NCBI GenBank assembly: GCA_016713435.1 | Contig: JADJPD010000003.1 | Span: forward strand, 558,001-622,000 | DNA from: Gemmatimonadota bacterium | Lineage (GTDB): Bacteria; Gemmatimonadota; Gemmatimonadetes; Gemmatimonadales; GWC2-71-9 | DNA length: 64,000 bases | Direction of reading: 5' to 3' | Shown: piece after piece, positions 1-8,525 of the stretch | How the letters are laid out: every line of letters starts with the position of its first letter | How positions within the stretch are numbered: the stretch's first letter is position 1 | Translations under genes and position numbers: made by a program | The notes under the pieces: generated by a model | What the model was told of the DNA's origin: nothing | Seen by the model: the letters and a program-made list of their open reading frames with translations, nothing else | Database searches by the model: none

Positions 1-587
1 CCGTGGTCCGCACCGAGAACGGCGGGCAGCGCTGGTCGCCCGCGCCGGTGACCGGCGCCACCGAGGGCGAGGGCGCCTTCGCCGCCAGCGGCACCTGCCT
101 GGTGACGCATGGCAAGGACGCCGCCTTCGCGGTGACCGGCGCCGGAAAGGAAGCGCGCGTCTTCCGCAGCGGCGACCGCGGCCGCACCTGGAAGCCCATC
201 GCCTCGCCGATGGTGCAGGGCACCAACGTCACCGGCCACACCACCATCACCTTCCGCGACGAGCACCACGGCCTCGCCGCCGGCGGCGACATCGGCAACC
301 GCGACGACACCCGCCCCAACGTCATGGTCACGACGGACGGGGGCGCCACCTGGACCATGACCGGCAGCCGCCCGACGTTCGCCGGCGCCGTCTACGGCGC
401 GGCCTACGTCCCGGGCGCCGCGGGCCTCGTGGTGGCCGTGGGCCCGGGCGGCGCCAGCTTCTCCCGCGACGACGGCGCCACCTGGCAGCCGCTCGACACG
501 CTGGAGTACTGGTCCGTCACCTTCGCCTCGCGCTCGGCGGGCTGGATGGTGGGACCGGGCGGGCGGGTGGTGAAGGTCAGCTTCTAG
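1..587 (+). CDS. BNR/Ycf48-like beta-propeller protein, 3' part
   Basis: The 5' end lies outside the window and about 194 C-terminal residues are visible. They contain several BNR/Asp-box-like repeats of the type (D/E)xGxxW (ENGGQRW, GDRGRTW, TDGGATW, RDDGATW), each followed by a beta-rich stretch, as in Ycf48-like and sialidase-type propellers. No catalytic sialidase residues can be assigned. The protein is probably exported, but the N-terminus is missing. The gene converges on the FKBP gene and the two share a hairpin terminator. The exact role is unknown. Confidence 0.72.
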   Translation, partial: VVRTENGGQRWSPAPVTGATEGEGAFAASGTCLVTHGKDAAFAVTGAGKEARVFRSGDRGRTWKPIASPMVQGTNVTGHTTITFRDEHHGLAAGGDIGNRDDTRPNVMVTTDGGATWTMTGSRPTFAGAVYGAAYVPGAAGLVVAVGPGGASFSRDDGATWQPLDTLEYWSVTFASRSAGWMVGPGGRVVKVSF

Positions 588-610
588 CCGGCAGCCCGCC
601 TGCAAGCACG

Positions 611-639
611 AAGGGCCGCCCCCGGTGGGGGCGGCCCTT
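611..639. terminator. Bidirectional hairpin terminator
   Basis: A perfect 13-bp stem (aagggccgccccc, 611-623, with its complement at 627-639) closes on a 3-nt loop. It sits between two convergent stop codons (587 and 661), so it can serve both genes. Confidence 0.8.
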
Positions 640-660
640 GGCGTTGCCGGGTCGGGCGGC

Positions 661-1353
661 CTACTGGAAGTCCAGCAGCTCCACCTCGAAGTGCAGCGTC
701 GAGTTGGGCGGGATGGTCGGCGGCGAGCCCTGCGGGCCGTACGCCAGGTCCGACGGGATCCAGAACTCGTACTTGGCGCCCTTGGTCATGAGCTGGACGC
801 CCTCGGTCCAGCCGGGGATCACGCCGTTGAGCGCGAAGGTGGCGGGCTGGCCGCGGTCGTAGGAGGAGTCGAACTGCTCCCCGTTCAGGAGCGTGCCCTT
901 GTAGTGCACCGTGACCTTGCTCGTGGCCTTGGGGTGCGGGCCGCTGCCCTCGGTGATCACCTTGTACTGGATGCCGCTCGCGGTGGTCTTCACGCCGTCC
1001 TTGCCCTTGTTGGCGGCCAGGAAGTCCTCACCGGCCTTCTTGTTCTCGATGCCGGCCACGGAGTCCTTCTCGCGCTGGACGCCCATCATGCGGAACTGGA
1101 AGGCCATCATGGCCTGCTGCATCACCGAGTCGGGCATGCTCGCCGGCGAGCCGGCCAGCGCCTCACGGAGGCCGCGGTAGATGAACTCCGCCTTGAGGGG
1201 CGCGGACTGCTGCTTCATGTTCTCGCCCATCTTGTAGCCGATGATGTAGCTGACGCTGTCATCCGCCGAGGCGAGGGTGCCGCCGCCCGCCGGGGCACCC
1301 TGCTGGCAGGCAAGGGTGAGGGCGGACATGGCCGCGAGGGCCAGGAATCGCAT
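661..1353 (-). CDS. FKBP-type peptidyl-prolyl cis-trans isomerase, lipoprotein
   Basis: This 230-residue protein is a Mip-like FKBP that should catalyse prolyl isomerisation of envelope proteins. It starts with a lipoprotein signal (lipobox LTLAC, Cys16). An FKBP_N-type dimerisation region follows (about residues 30-115) and then the FKBP domain (about 120-228) with VHYKGTLLNG, FDSSYDRG, VIPGWTEG and LAYG motifs. The start at 1353 has a GGGAG Shine-Dalgarno five bases upstream. The frame stays open upstream to 1623, but that part overlaps the reductase gene and is explained by the frameshift there. The gene lies just downstream of the reductase on the same strand. Confidence 0.93.
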   Translation of the reverse strand: MRFLALAAMSALTLACQQGAPAGGGTLASADDSVSYIIGYKMGENMKQQSAPLKAEFIYRGLREALAGSPASMPDSVMQQAMMAFQFRMMGVQREKDSVAGIENKKAGEDFLAANKGKDGVKTTASGIQYKVITEGSGPHPKATSKVTVHYKGTLLNGEQFDSSYDRGQPATFALNGVIPGWTEGVQLMTKGAKYEFWIPSDLAYGPQGSPPTIPPNSTLHFEVELLDFQ

Positions 1354-1441
1354 GGGTACTCCCATCATAGGGTCGGGGGTGGGGCTCCGAAGGCCGCGCC
1401 GAATATAACCTCCCCCCTCCCCGGACGGGGACCGCGCCACC

Positions 1442-2074
1442 CTACCCCGCCGCTCCAGCCGGAAGGCGATCCCCCGCCCCATCCCCCCCGGGTAGGCCAG
1501 GGTTATCCAGAGCAGGGCCACCTGTTCCAGCAGCCGGCTCCGGCTGAGCGGCCCCACGTCCACCATGTCGAGCCCGGAGCCCCGCGCCGAGGGTGCGCAC
1601 GATGGCCTTGGCCTCCGCGTCATCCCCGGCGTAGAGCATGGTCACCGGCCCGCCCGGGTACCGGGCATCCACGAAGTTGTCCGCCCCCGTGGTGTTGAAG
1701 CACTTCACCACCCGGGCCCCTGGCGCCGACCGCTGCACTTCCTCCCCGCCGGAGCTGGTGCCGGCCACCACGAGCCCCGTGAGGCCGGGCGCCAGCGGGT
1801 TGGTGGCATCCACCACCACCTTGCCCGTGAGCGACAGCCCCCGCACCAGCTCGAGCGTGGCCTCCCACGGCGTGGCCAGGACCACCACCTCGGCCTCGCG
1901 CACGGCCTCGGCCGGGGCCGCCGCGCGGGCCGAGGGGCCGGAGGCCGCCACGACGGCCTGCACGGCGGGGGCCGCGGGGTCGCGGACCCCGTAACTCACC
2001 TGGTGGCCACGGGCGCCGAAGCCCTTGCCGAGCGTGCCGCCGACGGAGCCGGCCCCGAGGATCGCGATGCGCAT
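1442..2074 (-). CDS. F420/NADP-dependent oxidoreductase (NPD family), frameshifted
   Basis: The N-terminus carries a Rossmann fold (GAGSVGGTLGKGF) and a clear 'pyrroline-5-carboxylate reductase-like, coenzyme F420-dependent' core with VVDATNPL and VVKCFNTTGADN. After about residue 165 (near position 1583) homology moves to the next frame, giving LDMVDVGPLSRSRLLEQV and LAYPGGMGRGIAFRLERRG. It then needs a shift back near 1449 to reach the TAG at 1442. The two opposite single-base indels both fall in or next to G runs (gcgggg and cggggt). I infer that the real product is about 210 residues with a normal C-terminus. Consensus error is the simplest cause, but true mutation cannot be excluded. Confidence 0.8.
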   Translation of the reverse strand: MRIAILGAGSVGGTLGKGFGARGHQVSYGVRDPAAPAVQAVVAASGPSARAAAPAEAVREAEVVVLATPWEATLELVRGLSLTGKVVVDATNPLAPGLTGLVVAGTSSGGEEVQRSAPGARVVKCFNTTGADNFVDARYPGGPVTMLYAGDDAEAKAIVRTLGAGLRARHGGRGAAQPEPAAGTGGPALDNPGLPGGDGAGDRLPAGAAG

Positions 2075-2093
2075 GCGTTGTCCCCTCCCGCCG

Positions 2094-2825
2094 TCAGGCG
2101 CCGAGCGCCGCGATGACCAGCCGCGCCACCTCAGCCCCGGAGTTCTGCTGCTGGCCCGTGATCAGCTGCCCGTCGCGGAAGGCGAAGGGCCGGAACGCCG
2201 GCGCCGTGATGAAGTTGGCGCCGAGCTTCACCGCCTCGTCCTGGATGCGGAAGGGCATCACCTTCTGCCCCACGAACTGGTCGGCGTAGTCCTCCTCGCT
2301 GTTGGCGAAGCCGGTCATGGTCTTCCCGCGGATGAGCGGGGTGCCATCCGCCAGCTTCACGTACAGCAGCGCCGCCGTCCCGTGGCAGAGCGCCGACGTG
2401 ACCTTCCCCGCCTGCCAGAAGTCCGCGAGGAGGCGGTGCAGCACCGTGGCGCCCGGGAACGTGAACATCGGCGACTGGCCCCCGCACACCACGATCGCCT
2501 CGTGGTCCACGGCGCGCTGGCCGGCGAGGGGCGCCGTGGCCTCGAGGAGCGCCGCGTGCTTCGGGCTCGAGAGGAAGCCGAGGCTCAGCAGGTCGTGGGC
2601 GGAGTAGCCGGAGCCGTCGCGCGGGTCGCTCAGGGCGTCGAGCGCCACGGGGCCGCCGTCCGGGCTCGCGATGGTGACGGTGTAGCCCGCCTCGGTGAAG
2701 GCGTGCCAGGGGTGGATGAGCTCGCTGGCCCAGAAGCCGACCGGCCAGCCGAGGGTGGTGGAGGTGGCGGGATTGGCCACCACCATCAGGATGCGGCGCG
2801 CGGCCGCGGGCGTCGTCGAGGTCAT
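2094..2825 (-). CDS. DJ-1/PfpI family protein (type 1 glutamine amidotransferase-like)
   Basis: A 243-residue cytoplasmic protein of the DJ-1/PfpI superfamily, closest in layout to Hsp31-like glyoxalase III or chaperone members. The nucleophile elbow SALCHGTAAL places the catalytic Cys at residue 147, followed directly by His148. The conserved GGQSP turn (residues 115-119) lies upstream of it. Members of this family handle reactive carbonyls or act as stress chaperones; the exact substrate cannot be read from the sequence. It is divergent from an HxlR-type regulator, a pairing that often links redox or electrophile sensing to such an enzyme. Confidence 0.85.
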   Translation of the reverse strand: MTSTTPAAARRILMVVANPATSTTLGWPVGFWASELIHPWHAFTEAGYTVTIASPDGGPVALDALSDPRDGSGYSAHDLLSLGFLSSPKHAALLEATAPLAGQRAVDHEAIVVCGGQSPMFTFPGATVLHRLLADFWQAGKVTSALCHGTAALLYVKLADGTPLIRGKTMTGFANSEEDYADQFVGQKVMPFRIQDEAVKLGANFITAPAFRPFAFRDGQLITGQQQNSGAEVARLVIAALGA

Positions 2826-2903
2826 GGCGGGTGTGCGGGTGATGAAGGGCGCTGGACAACTCCGGCCCGAACCTCGACCTTTACCGCCCGCCCGGCAAGT
2901 AGA

Positions 2904-2934
2904 TACCGGCGGGTTCCATACTCACCCGGCGGTA
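2904..2934. promoter_or_regulatory. Candidate HxlR operator (inverted repeat)
   Basis: Two 11-bp half sites, taccggcgggt (2904-2914) and acccggcggta (2924-2934), are inverted repeats of each other with one mismatch and a 9-bp spacer. The site ends 3 bp before the HxlR start codon and lies between two divergent genes, so it could control both. A related half site (taccgccc) starts at 2882. Confidence 0.5.
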
Positions 2935-2937
2935 ACC

Positions 2938-3297
2938 ATGACCCCTCGCGCTCCCGACACCTTCACCCGCTTCCGCGGCAGTGCCCTCCTCCTTGGCCTG
3001 CTCGCGGACAAGTGGACCATCCCGGTGATCCATGCCCTGGCCCGCGGCACCCGCCGCTTCGGCGAGCTGCACCGCGAGATCGGCGGCGTGTCGCAGAAGA
3101 TGCTGACGCAGTGCCTGCGCCGGCTCGAGGGCCACGGCCTCGTGGAGCGGACGGTCTATGCCGAGGTCCCGCCGCGCGTGGACTACCGCCTGACGCCGCT
3201 CGGCCAGAGCCTCAACGCGCCGCTCGCCACCCTGTGCGACTGGGTGGAGCGCCACGGCCGGAGCCTCGAGGCCCGGGTCCGGGCGCGGGCGGGCTGA
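2938..3297 (+). CDS. HxlR-family winged-helix transcriptional regulator
   Basis: The gene encodes 119 residues with the typical HxlR layout: a short N-terminus, 'LADKWTIPVIHALARGTRRFGEL', 'GVSQKMLTQCLRRLEGHGLV' as recognition helix and turn, then the wing VDYRLTPLGQSL. No N-terminal cysteine is visible, unlike redox-sensing HypR-type members, so any signal is unknown. The regulator is divergent from the DJ-1/PfpI gene and has a candidate operator just before its start. Its obvious target is that gene, and possibly itself. Confidence 0.9.
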   Translation: MTPRAPDTFTRFRGSALLLGLLADKWTIPVIHALARGTRRFGELHREIGGVSQKMLTQCLRRLEGHGLVERTVYAEVPPRVDYRLTPLGQSLNAPLATLCDWVERHGRSLEARVRARAG

Positions 3298-3321
3298 CCC
3301 CCCGCCCCGCCGGGGCCGCGC

Positions 3322-3759
3322 TCAGCCCCGGGGCTTGAGCTCCCACAGCACGTTCACGATCCGCCACTCGCCATTCCACTTGGCCATGTGCATGTAGTCC
3401 ACCCACCCCGACATCGTGGCCCGGACGCTCGCCGCGTTCTGGAAGACGTCGAGGATCACCACGTCCTTCTGCTGCGCCGCCGGCGGCGTGTTCTTCCCGC
3501 CACCCTGCCGGGTGCCCTCCACCAGCTCCGCCGCCGTCATGCTCTGCAGGCGGCTCCCCTGCGGCCCCTGCCGCACGATCCGCTTGGCCAGGTCCGGATG
3601 CAGCGCCCGCTCCATCCGCGCCGCATCTCCCGTGTACCACCCCTCCACGTAATTGAGCGCCGTCTCCCGGATGGCGGCCGAATCCGCGGCACTCTGCGCC
3701 ACGGCGGGGATCACCACCACACCAAGCAATACCGCAAGCACGGTCAGGGCACGACGCAT
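3322..3759 (-). CDS. Exported NTF2-like / putative lumazine-binding family protein
   Basis: A 145-residue protein with a signal peptide ending near AVAQ. It is followed by an NTF2-fold domain: the helix LNYVEGWYTGDAARMERALH, then paired strands to the C-terminal NGEWRIVNVLWEL. This matches the uncharacterised family called putative lumazine-binding, whose ligand has not been shown in general. Start 3759 has GGAG about 9 bases upstream. It converges on the HxlR gene with only 24 bp between stops and is transcribed toward it. The function is unknown, and a periplasmic location is inferred from the signal peptide. Confidence 0.78.
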   Translation of the reverse strand: MRRALTVLAVLLGVVVIPAVAQSAADSAAIRETALNYVEGWYTGDAARMERALHPDLAKRIVRQGPQGSRLQSMTAAELVEGTRQGGGKNTPPAAQQKDVVILDVFQNAASVRATMSGWVDYMHMAKWNGEWRIVNVLWELKPRG

Positions 3760-3860
3760 GGCTGGCTCCAGTAGGGGAAGACCCGGCTTGACGAGCCGGG
3801 CGGACGCCGGGTTTCGGGGCCGTCGTGCCGGGGGGCACCTGAGACGGCGGGGCTGGCTCC

Positions 3861-4097
3861 GGTGTGTCTCAACGCAGAGGCGCAGAGGACCGCAGAGGGC
3901 ATCAGCCCGGAGAGGAGGGCCCTCCTCACCGAGAGTGCGCCGAATTGAGGGTGGCCTGGCAGGATGGGGGAAATGGTGCCGAGCCCGGATTGACACCTAC
4001 AGCAACACAGCGGGCTCACCTCTCGGTGAGCCCGCCACGTCCGCGCAGTTCCTCTGCGACCCTCTGCGTCCTCTGCGCCTCTGCGTTGAGTCACACC
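3861..4097. repeat. Intergenic inverted-repeat element, copy A
   Basis: The left arm (3861-3898) carries iterated CGCAGAGG units, and the right arm (4051-4097) is its reverse complement, built of CCTCTGCG units. The ends, ggtgtg(t/a)ctcaacg, match with one difference. Inside is a second perfect hairpin: gcgggctcacc (4010-4020), a 4-nt loop and its complement (4025-4035). Copies B (33551-33783) and C (40980-41198) share the design. There is no open frame with coding character. The transcript would fold into a long hairpin. It fills the 355-bp gap between two exported-protein genes. Confidence 0.85.
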
Positions 4098-4115
4098 AGA
4101 GCCAGTCCCACCCGC

Positions 4116-5033
4116 TCAGGTCGCCGCCGGCACGATCGCCACGGTCACGGCCCCGCAGCCGGTGAAGGTGATCGTCACGTTCGAGACCTCGCCGTTCCGC
4201 GTCACCACCAGGCCCAGCTCGCCCGCCGTGAAGCGCGGCTCCAGGGTGCAGCTCGGGTCGTAGGCCAGCGGCGTCACCGTGCTGGTCACCAGGCTCCACG
4301 CGCGCCCGCCCGCCGTCCAGCTGCCGGTGCCCGCCAGGGTCCAGCTGCCGGCCGGGAGCGGCTGCCCGAGGGCGATGCTGCCCGGCGTGGTGGCGGTGAA
4401 CCGCGAGGTCCAGTCGCGGGTGTGGGTGCGCACCCGGCCGTTCGGGAAGGTGCGCTCGGTGGTGAACCCGGTGATGGTGTGCCCCAGCGTGTCGGCGCTG
4501 CCGCCCCACTCGCGGAGGCCGTTGTGCACCGCCCGCCAGCTCCGCGCCGGGAAGGGCACGTTGGTGCGGCTGCGCACGAAGTCGTGGAAGCGGTGGCGCA
4601 CGCCGAGGCTGGCCTGGGTGGGCAGCGGATCGATGAAGTCGATGATGCCGGAGAGCGAGTCGATCAGGTTGCCGTTGGCGCGCACCGCCACGCAGTCGGC
4701 GTAGCTGAAGGCCAGCGAATCGGGGACGGGATCGGCGTCGCTGTTCACCACGGGCAGCGGGCTCAGCGTCACGCAGGCGGGCGGCGGCTGCATCGCGTAG
4801 GCGCGGGAGCCGGCGGACGGCGCGGCCAGCTCGATCCCGCTCGACGCATCGAAGCTCGACACGTCCACCAGGTCGGCCACGTCCTCGGCGATGTCGCTGC
4901 CGAGCGCGTCCGCCTGCGCGCTGCTGAGGGTACCGGTGCCGCCGGAGGGCCCGCTGGTCTCGCTGCTGCAGGCGCCAAGGAACAGGGCGATCGCCAGCGC
5001 GGTGGCGGCGGTGGCCCGGGTGGGGGTCGTCAT
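4116..5033 (-). CDS. Hypothetical lipoprotein, 305 aa
   Basis: I do not recognise a family. The start at 5033 is fixed by a strong AAGGAG ribosome site. A lipoprotein signal follows (lipobox FLGAC, Cys22), then a low-complexity Ser/Gly linker. The rest (about residues 90-305) is beta-rich, with paired Cys residues and repeated 'GSW..AGTGSW' strands and no charged catalytic pattern. Such Ser/Gly-linked lipoproteins often sit on the outer membrane, but that is inference. The stop lies 18 bp from repeat copy A, so the element may act as its 3' end. Confidence 0.75.
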   Translation of the reverse strand: MTTPTRATAATALAIALFLGACSSETSGPSGGTGTLSSAQADALGSDIAEDVADLVDVSSFDASSGIELAAPSAGSRAYAMQPPPACVTLSPLPVVNSDADPVPDSLAFSYADCVAVRANGNLIDSLSGIIDFIDPLPTQASLGVRHRFHDFVRSRTNVPFPARSWRAVHNGLREWGGSADTLGHTITGFTTERTFPNGRVRTHTRDWTSRFTATTPGSIALGQPLPAGSWTLAGTGSWTAGGRAWSLVTSTVTPLAYDPSCTLEPRFTAGELGLVVTRNGEVSNVTITFTGCGAVTVAIVPAAT

Positions 5034-5136
5034 CGGGGTGCTCCTTCCAGGGGGTGGTGATGGGATCGGCCAGTTGTCGGCCCGCAGACGCCCGGCCCCG
5101 CCCGGCGTTAAGCGTGTGACCCGCATCACCCCCCGG

Positions 5137-5349
5137 TCAGGACCCCGTCGCCTTCGGCGTGCAGCCGAGCAGCCGGAACCGCCCCAGGACCAGCTCGAGC
5201 GGGCAGAAGTTGGTGAAGCTCGACTGCAGCAGGTTGAAGCCCACGAACGCCGTGAACAGGTACCAGTACGGGCTCACCAGCCAGCCCAGCGTCACGGAGA
5301 TGAGGATGAAGATGCCGGCGATGCGGCGGATGATCATGGGATTGCACAT
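5137..5349 (-). CDS. DUF2892 (YgaP-like) small membrane protein
   Basis: A 70-residue protein with two hydrophobic segments (about residues 8-28 and 28-48). It has the family's typical ending NLLQSSFTNFCPLE, in which the Cys of 'FCPLE' is conserved. In other proteins this domain is the membrane part of rhodanese fusions such as YgaP; here it stands alone. It starts 3 bp after the RND permease stop and is the last gene of the efflux operon, suggesting a linked role, perhaps in thiol or sulfur handling. The function is not established. Confidence 0.85.
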   Translation of the reverse strand: MCNPMIIRRIAGIFILISVTLGWLVSPYWYLFTAFVGFNLLQSSFTNFCPLELVLGRFRLLGCTPKATGS

Positions 5350-5352
5350 GGT

Positions 5353-8300
5353 TCACGCCTCCGATGAACGACGCTTGAGTTCCCAGTAGAGGAGCGGCAC
5401 CACCACCATGGTGAGGAGCGTGGCCACGATGGCGCCGCTCATGAGGGCCACCGCCAGGCCCTGGAAGATCGGGTCGAGCACCATCACCAGCCCGCCCACC
5501 ACCACCGCCGCCGCCGTCAGCGCGATGGGCCGGAAGCGCACCGCCCCCGCCTCGATCACCGCGTCCGCCACCGGCACCCCGCGGCGCTCCGCCAGCTGCA
5601 CGAAATCCACCAGCAGGATGGAGTTCCGCACGATGATGCCCGCCAGCGCGATCATCCCGATCATGCTCGTGGCCGTGAAGAACGCCCCCGACACCGCGTG
5701 CCCCGGCAGGATGCCGATGAGCGTGAGCGGGATCGGCGCCATGATGACGAGCGGGATGGTGAACGACTCGAACCACCACACCACCAGCACGTAGATGAGG
5801 ATGAGAACCGCGCCGAACGCGAGCCCGAGGTCGCGGAACACCTCGATCGTCACCTGCCACTCGCCGTCCCACTTGAGCGCCGTCTCGTCGAGGCGGTCCG
5901 GCTGCACGGCGTTGTACCGGCGGATCTCGGCGCCGTCCACCCGCACGGTGTCGAGCGCCTGGTTCATCGCCAGGATGGCGTAGACCGGGCTCTCGACGGA
6001 GCCGGCCACGTCACCGGTCACGTAGATCACGGGGCGGAGGTCGCGGCGGTGGCGGCTGGGCGGCCGGGCGGTGGAGTCCACCGTCACGAAGCGGCCCAGC
6101 GGCTGCGGGCCCACCTGGGTGGGCACGGTGAGCGCCAGCAGCGACTGCAGCGACGACCGCCGCTCGAGCGGCAGCCGCGGCACGATCAGCACCGGCTCCT
6201 TCGCCGTGGCACTCGCCACGAGGCCGGCCGGGGCCCCGCTCTGTGCCAGGTACACCGTCTGCACGATCTGCTCCACGCTCGCGCCGGCCTGCGCCGCGCG
6301 GGCGCGGTCCACCCGCAGCCGGAGCCGGGTGGCCGGGTCCTCGACCGTCCAGTCCACGTCCACCACGCCCGGGGTCTGCTCGAAGACCGCCTTCACCCGC
6401 CGCGCCGCGGCGAGCCGCACGCTGTCGTTCCCCGCATAGACCTCGGCCACGAGCGTGGAGAGCACCGGCGGCCCTGGCGGGATCTCCGCGATCTTGGCAC
6501 TGGCATGGTAGCGCGCCGCGATGCTGTCCACCCGCGGCCGCACCGCCACCGCGATCTCGTGACTCTGCCGGTCGCGCTCTTCCTTGGGCAGCAGGTTCAC
6601 CTGCACGTCCGCGACCGTGGCGCCCTGGCGCATGAAGTAATGCCGCACCAGCCCGTTGAAGTTGAACGGCGAGGCCGTGCCCGCGTACACCTGCGTGTGC
6701 CGCACCTCGGGCACGGTGCGCAGGTAGGCCGCGATCTCCGCCGCGGCGCCGGCGCTGGTCTCGAGCGTGGTGCCCTCGGGGAAGTCCAGCACGACCTGGA
6801 ACTCCGACTTGTTGTCGAACGGCAGCATCTTCACCTGCACCGCCTTGATGGCGATGAGGCCCATCGAGAGGAACAGGAGCGCCACCACCCCGCCGTAGAA
6901 GCCGAGCCGCCGGCCCCGGCGCTCCATCAGGCCGCGCATGAAGGGCCGGTAGATCTTCGCGAACCCGCCCTCGTCCTCCGGCTGGTGCGCCGGGCCCGCC
7001 GGCGTGTGCGCCAGCGCGTGCACGTGCCCGCGGAGCAGCCGGAACGCCAGGTACGGCGTCACGATGAACGCCACCGCCAGGCTCGCCAGCATCGCCACGC
7101 TGGCGCCCACCGGGATGGGCCGCATGTACGGGCCCATGAGCCCGCTCACGAACGCCATCGGCAGGATTGACGCGATCACCGTGAACGTCGCCAGGATCGT
7201 CGGGTTTCCCACCTCGTCCACGCCCTCCACCGCGGCCTCGGCCGGCGGCTTGAGGCCCAGCTGCAGGTGGCGGTAGATGTTCTCCACCACCACGATCGCG
7301 TCGTCCACCAGGATGCCGATGGAGAAGATGAGCGCGAAGAGCGTGATCCGGTTCAGCGTGTAGCCGAGCGCGTAGTAGGCGAACAGCGTCAGGGCGAGCG
7401 TCACCGGCACCGCGACCAGCACCACCACCGCCTCCCGCCACCCGAGGAACAGCCAGATCAGGATGGTCACCGACACCGTGGCGATCATCAGGTGCAGGAT
7501 CAGCTCGCTCGCCTTCTCGCGCGCGGTCTCGCCGTAGTTCCGGGTCTCGGTGAGCGTCACCTCGCCGGGGATCAGGCGGCCCTTGGCTTCCTCCACCCGC
7601 GCCAGCACCTGGTGCGCCACCACGGTGGCGTTGGCACCCTTCCGCTTGGCCACGCTGATGGTCACCGCGCTCTCGGACGCCGAGTCGCTGGCGGCGTGCA
7701 GCACGTACGCGGCGCGCTCGCCGAAGTCGTCCCGCACGGTGGCGATGTCGCGGACGCGGACCGGCGTGCCGCGGCGGCTTCCCACCACGATGCCCGCCAC
7801 GTCGGCGCCGCCCGTGATCGGGGCGCCCACCTGCACGGCGTAGGTGGCGTTGGCCGCGGAGAACTCGCCGGTGAGGAGCCGTGCGTTGGCGCCCTTGAGC
7901 GCCATCGCCACCTCGCCCGGGGTGATGCCGCTGGCCGCAAGGCGCGCCGGATCGAGATCCACCCGCACCTGCCGCGGGCTGCCGCCGATCACGAAGGTCT
8001 CCGCCACGTCGGTCACGGTGCGGATCTCGTCCTCGAGGTGCGCCGCCAGCTGCCGCAGTTCGTTGGACCCGTACTGCTTCGACGACAGCGTGAGCGTGAG
8101 GATCGGCACGTCGTCAATCGAGTGCGGCTTGACCAGCGGGGGCATGGCGCCCGCCGGCATCTGGTCCATCCCCGCCATCAGCTTGGCGTGGACCCGCGTG
8201 ACGCTCCGTTCCTGGTCCTCGCCCACCCGGAAGCGGACGGTGACCATGGCGTACCCCTCGCCGCTCATGGAGTAGATGTGATCCACGGCGGGGATCTCCC

Positions 8301-8523
8301 ACATCCGCCGCTCGAGCGGCCGGGTGAGGAGCTGTTCCACCTCCGCCGGCTCCGCCCCCGGGAGGGCCACGATCACGTCGATCATCGGCACCGAGATCTG
8401 CGGCTCCTCCTCCCGCGGCGTGGCCACGATGCCGAGGATGCCGACCGCGAGCGACGCCAGCGTGATGAGCGGCGTCAGCTTCGAGTGGAGGAAGCGCTGG
8501 GCAATGCGGCCCGCGAGACCCAT
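5353..8523 (-). CDS. RND efflux transporter, inner-membrane permease subunit (AcrB/HAE type)
   Basis: A 1056-residue proton-driven permease of the AcrB superfamily with the usual two-fold repeat: a TM1 start (KLTPLITLASLAVGILG), two large periplasmic loops and two six-helix bundles. The TM4 motif SIGILVDDAIVVVENI has the paired Asp of hydrophobe/amphiphile exporters rather than the pattern of metal exporters, so drug- or lipid-like substrates are more likely than metals. It lies 2 bp after the fusion-protein gene and is followed by DUF2892, forming one operon. Regulation by the adjacent ArsR protein is inferred. Confidence 0.95.
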   Translation of the reverse strand: MGLAGRIAQRFLHSKLTPLITLASLAVGILGIVATPREEEPQISVPMIDVIVALPGAEPAEVEQLLTRPLERRMWEIPAVDHIYSMSGEGYAMVTVRFRVGEDQERSVTRVHAKLMAGMDQMPAGAMPPLVKPHSIDDVPILTLTLSSKQYGSNELRQLAAHLEDEIRTVTDVAETFVIGGSPRQVRVDLDPARLAASGITPGEVAMALKGANARLLTGEFSAANATYAVQVGAPITGGADVAGIVVGSRRGTPVRVRDIATVRDDFGERAAYVLHAASDSASESAVTISVAKRKGANATVVAHQVLARVEEAKGRLIPGEVTLTETRNYGETAREKASELILHLMIATVSVTILIWLFLGWREAVVVLVAVPVTLALTLFAYYALGYTLNRITLFALIFSIGILVDDAIVVVENIYRHLQLGLKPPAEAAVEGVDEVGNPTILATFTVIASILPMAFVSGLMGPYMRPIPVGASVAMLASLAVAFIVTPYLAFRLLRGHVHALAHTPAGPAHQPEDEGGFAKIYRPFMRGLMERRGRRLGFYGGVVALLFLSMGLIAIKAVQVKMLPFDNKSEFQVVLDFPEGTTLETSAGAAAEIAAYLRTVPEVRHTQVYAGTASPFNFNGLVRHYFMRQGATVADVQVNLLPKEERDRQSHEIAVAVRPRVDSIAARYHASAKIAEIPPGPPVLSTLVAEVYAGNDSVRLAAARRVKAVFEQTPGVVDVDWTVEDPATRLRLRVDRARAAQAGASVEQIVQTVYLAQSGAPAGLVASATAKEPVLIVPRLPLERRSSLQSLLALTVPTQVGPQPLGRFVTVDSTARPPSRHRRDLRPVIYVTGDVAGSVESPVYAILAMNQALDTVRVDGAEIRRYNAVQPDRLDETALKWDGEWQVTIEVFRDLGLAFGAVLILIYVLVVWWFESFTIPLVIMAPIPLTLIGILPGHAVSGAFFTATSMIGMIALAGIIVRNSILLVDFVQLAERRGVPVADAVIEAGAVRFRPIALTAAAVVVGGLVMVLDPIFQGLAVALMSGAIVATLLTMVVVPLLYWELKRRSSEA

Positions 8524-8525
8524 GG

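Noticed and set aside
661..1623. A longer FKBP with about 90 extra N-terminal residues
   Set aside because: The extension contains the shifted C-terminus of the upstream reductase and lacks a signal peptide; the start at 1353 has both a ribosome site and a lipoprotein signal.
3861..4097. Repeat elements as CRISPR or transposon ends
   Set aside because: There is no spacer pattern, no transposase and no clear target-site duplication; the arms are inverted, not direct repeats.
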